From: Arthrobacter sp. SLBN-122
GTDB lineage: Bacteria > Actinomycetota > Actinomycetes > Actinomycetales > Micrococcaceae
Direction of reading: 5' to 3'
Assembly: GCF_006715165.1 (NCBI RefSeq)
Contig: NZ_VFMS01000001.1
Span: 2,666,001-2,730,000, forward strand
Length of the DNA stretch: 64,000 nt
The notes beneath the pieces are model-generated. The model made no database searches. It was not told the origin of the DNA and saw only the letters and a list, made by a program, of their open reading frames with translations. The position numbers and the translations under genes were made by a program. Shown in pieces: positions 62,830 through 64,000 of the stretch; positions within the stretch are counted from its first letter, which is position 1; each line of letters begins with the position of its first letter.

Positions 62830-63819
62830 ATGGCCAACAATGGTCGCCGATCGGTTAAAGCGAAGAAGGGCCCAACCATCGGAACCGGTGGCCATGGCCG
62901 CAAGGCCCTGGAGGGCAAGGGCCCCACGCCCAAAGCCGAGGACCGTCCCTACCACAAGGCGCACAAAGCCAAGCAGCTTTCCGAGCGGTCCGCCGCCAAG
63001 CGCGGAACCGGTGCCCGCAGCGCGGGCGCGGCGAAGTCCGGGCCCAAGGGCCGTGCCACCGAGGAAGTGGTGACCGGGCGCAACTCTGTGGTTGAAGCGC
63101 TCCGCGCCGGCATCCCCGCCAAAGCCCTGCACGTTGCCATCCGCATCGAGATGGACGACCGCGTCAAGGAATCCCTGAAGCTCGCCGCCGAACGCGGCAT
63201 CCCGCTGATGGAAACGGGCAAACCCGAACTGGACCGGATGACGGATGACGCCGTCCACCAGGGGCTGGTGCTGCAGATTCCGCCTTACGAGTACCAGGAC
63301 GCCTACGAACTGGCCGAGGAAACCGTGGAAAAGTGGAAGAAGGGGCACGTCAAGAATGCGCCGCTTTTTGTTGCACTGGACGGCATCACCGACCCCCGGA
63401 ACCTGGGCGCCATCATCCGCTCCGTCTCCGCCTTCAGCGGCCACGGCGTCATTGTGCCTGAACGCCGCTCCGTGGGTGTCACCGCAGCGGCCTGGAAGAC
63501 CAGTGCCGGTGCTGCCGTCCGCGTGCCGGTGGCCCGCGCCTCCAACCTGAACAACGCCCTGAAGCAGTTCAAGAACATGGGCATCTTCGTATTGGGGCTC
63601 GACGGCGACGGCGACGTCTCGCTGCCTGACCTCACCCTGGCCACCGAACCCGTCTGCATCGTGGTGGGCTCCGAGGGGAAGGGCCTGAGCCGCCTAGTCC
63701 GCGAGAACTGCGACCAGATCGTCTCCATCCCCATCGATTCCGCCATGGAGTCACTCAACGCTTCAATGGCCGTGGGCATCTCGCTGTACGAGGTCTCCCG
63801 GCAGCGCGCAGCAGGGTAA
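62830..63819 (+). CDS. rlmB: 23S rRNA (guanosine-2'-O-)-methyltransferase RlmB
   Basis: 329 residues, SpoU/TrmD (SPOUT) family. A basic N-terminal extension of about 75 residues (Lys/Arg/Gly-rich, unusual length but common in actinobacteria) precedes the substrate-binding domain (TGRNSVVEALRAGIP) and the SPOUT motifs: LDGITDPRNLGAIIRS, VVGSEGKGLSRLV, IDSAMESLNASMAVGISLYE. Methylates a guanosine in the peptidyl transferase region of 23S rRNA. A purine-rich GGTGGAA lies upstream. Confidence 0.94.
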   Translation: MANNGRRSVKAKKGPTIGTGGHGRKALEGKGPTPKAEDRPYHKAHKAKQLSERSAAKRGTGARSAGAAKSGPKGRATEEVVTGRNSVVEALRAGIPAKALHVAIRIEMDDRVKESLKLAAERGIPLMETGKPELDRMTDDAVHQGLVLQIPPYEYQDAYELAEETVEKWKKGHVKNAPLFVALDGITDPRNLGAIIRSVSAFSGHGVIVPERRSVGVTAAAWKTSAGAAVRVPVARASNLNNALKQFKNMGIFVLGLDGDGDVSLPDLTLATEPVCIVVGSEGKGLSRLVRENCDQIVSIPIDSAMESLNASMAVGISLYEVSRQRAAG

Positions 63820-63916
63820 GCCTCCAGGCCCGGGCATTCCCGGGTTGGTTACCCGGCGCCGCAGCGGCGAACGGGCAGGTCAGGTGCCGCTGGCGGCTAC
63901 TATTTAGGTGATGGTC

Positions 63917-64000
63917 ATGCCGCTCTTCGACACTGCTTCCGCCATGGACGCCTCCTCGGCCGTTCCCCTTGGTGTCAGCGTTCCGCGCGCTGATTCCGGC
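63917..64000 (+). CDS. Start of a gene cut by the window edge
   Basis: An open frame beginning ATG CCG CTC TTC (MPLFDTASAMDASSAVPLGV...) has AGGTG 5 nt upstream and runs off the window end at codon 28. The peptide is too short to name with confidence; a glycogen-metabolism (GlgX-like) protein is one guess I cannot check. Confidence 0.5.
   Translation, partial: MPLFDTASAMDASSAVPLGVSVPRADSG

Overview
The window is high-GC actinobacterial chromosome, most likely Arthrobacter or Pseudarthrobacter (Micrococcaceae). This is inferred from codon bias and gene content: GTP-type PEP carboxykinase, CarD, the gpmA-phoU-senX3-regX3 block, the carD-ispD-ispF-cysS-rlmB block, and the proteasome activator Bpa. 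It is mostly housekeeping and envelope/transport DNA. I see no prophage, insertion sequence or CRISPR array.

Layout. 1-3.9 kb: a two-component system (kinase cut by the window edge), a frameshifted membrane-anchored protein, and an orphan winged-helix regulator behind an unusually AT-rich leader. 4.3-12.3 kb: SixA phosphatase, a divergent LysR/EamA exporter pair, a translationally coupled operon (ABC-like protein without ATPase motifs, YhgE/Pip membrane protein, TetR, small membrane protein) behind a near-perfect palindromic operator, and a flavin disulfide reductase. 12.4-18.4 kb: tRNA-Arg, pckG, flavohemoglobin with an Rrf2/NsrR regulator, and a phosphohexomutase. 18.6-27.4 kb: RecQ-like helicase with a phosphoribosyltransferase-like tail, MFS exporter, tRNA-Ser, GNAT, prolyl-oligopeptidase-family peptidase, FAD protein. 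27.5-32 kb: a 1507-residue secreted nuclease/5'-nucleotidase. 32.4-38.3 kb: tRNA-Ser, quinone oxidoreductase, PadR-ABC-FtsX operon with three operator-like boxes, DUF1540 protein. 38.6-48 kb: cstA and its small partner, bpa, aldo/keto reductase, a second frameshifted membrane gene, type II NADH dehydrogenase, and a decayed polysaccharide deacetylase beside tRNA-Thr. 48.6-64 kb: peptidase-holB-tmk operon, a PLP trans-sulfuration enzyme, gpmA, phoU/senX3-regX3 with a PHO-box-like repeat, a lipoprotein, and carD-ispD-ispF-cysS-rlmB.

What stands out. Three genes carry a single-base indel. An 80-bp intergenic element occurs three times, always at gene 3' ends. At least 14 genes have a TANNNT hexamer 6-7 nt before the start codon, which suggests widespread leaderless transcription. 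Several regulator genes have clear palindromic or direct-repeat sites in front of their operons. I found no wholly new system that I could defend. The best candidate for unexplained biology is the YhgE/Pip operon with its ABC protein that appears unable to hydrolyse ATP.
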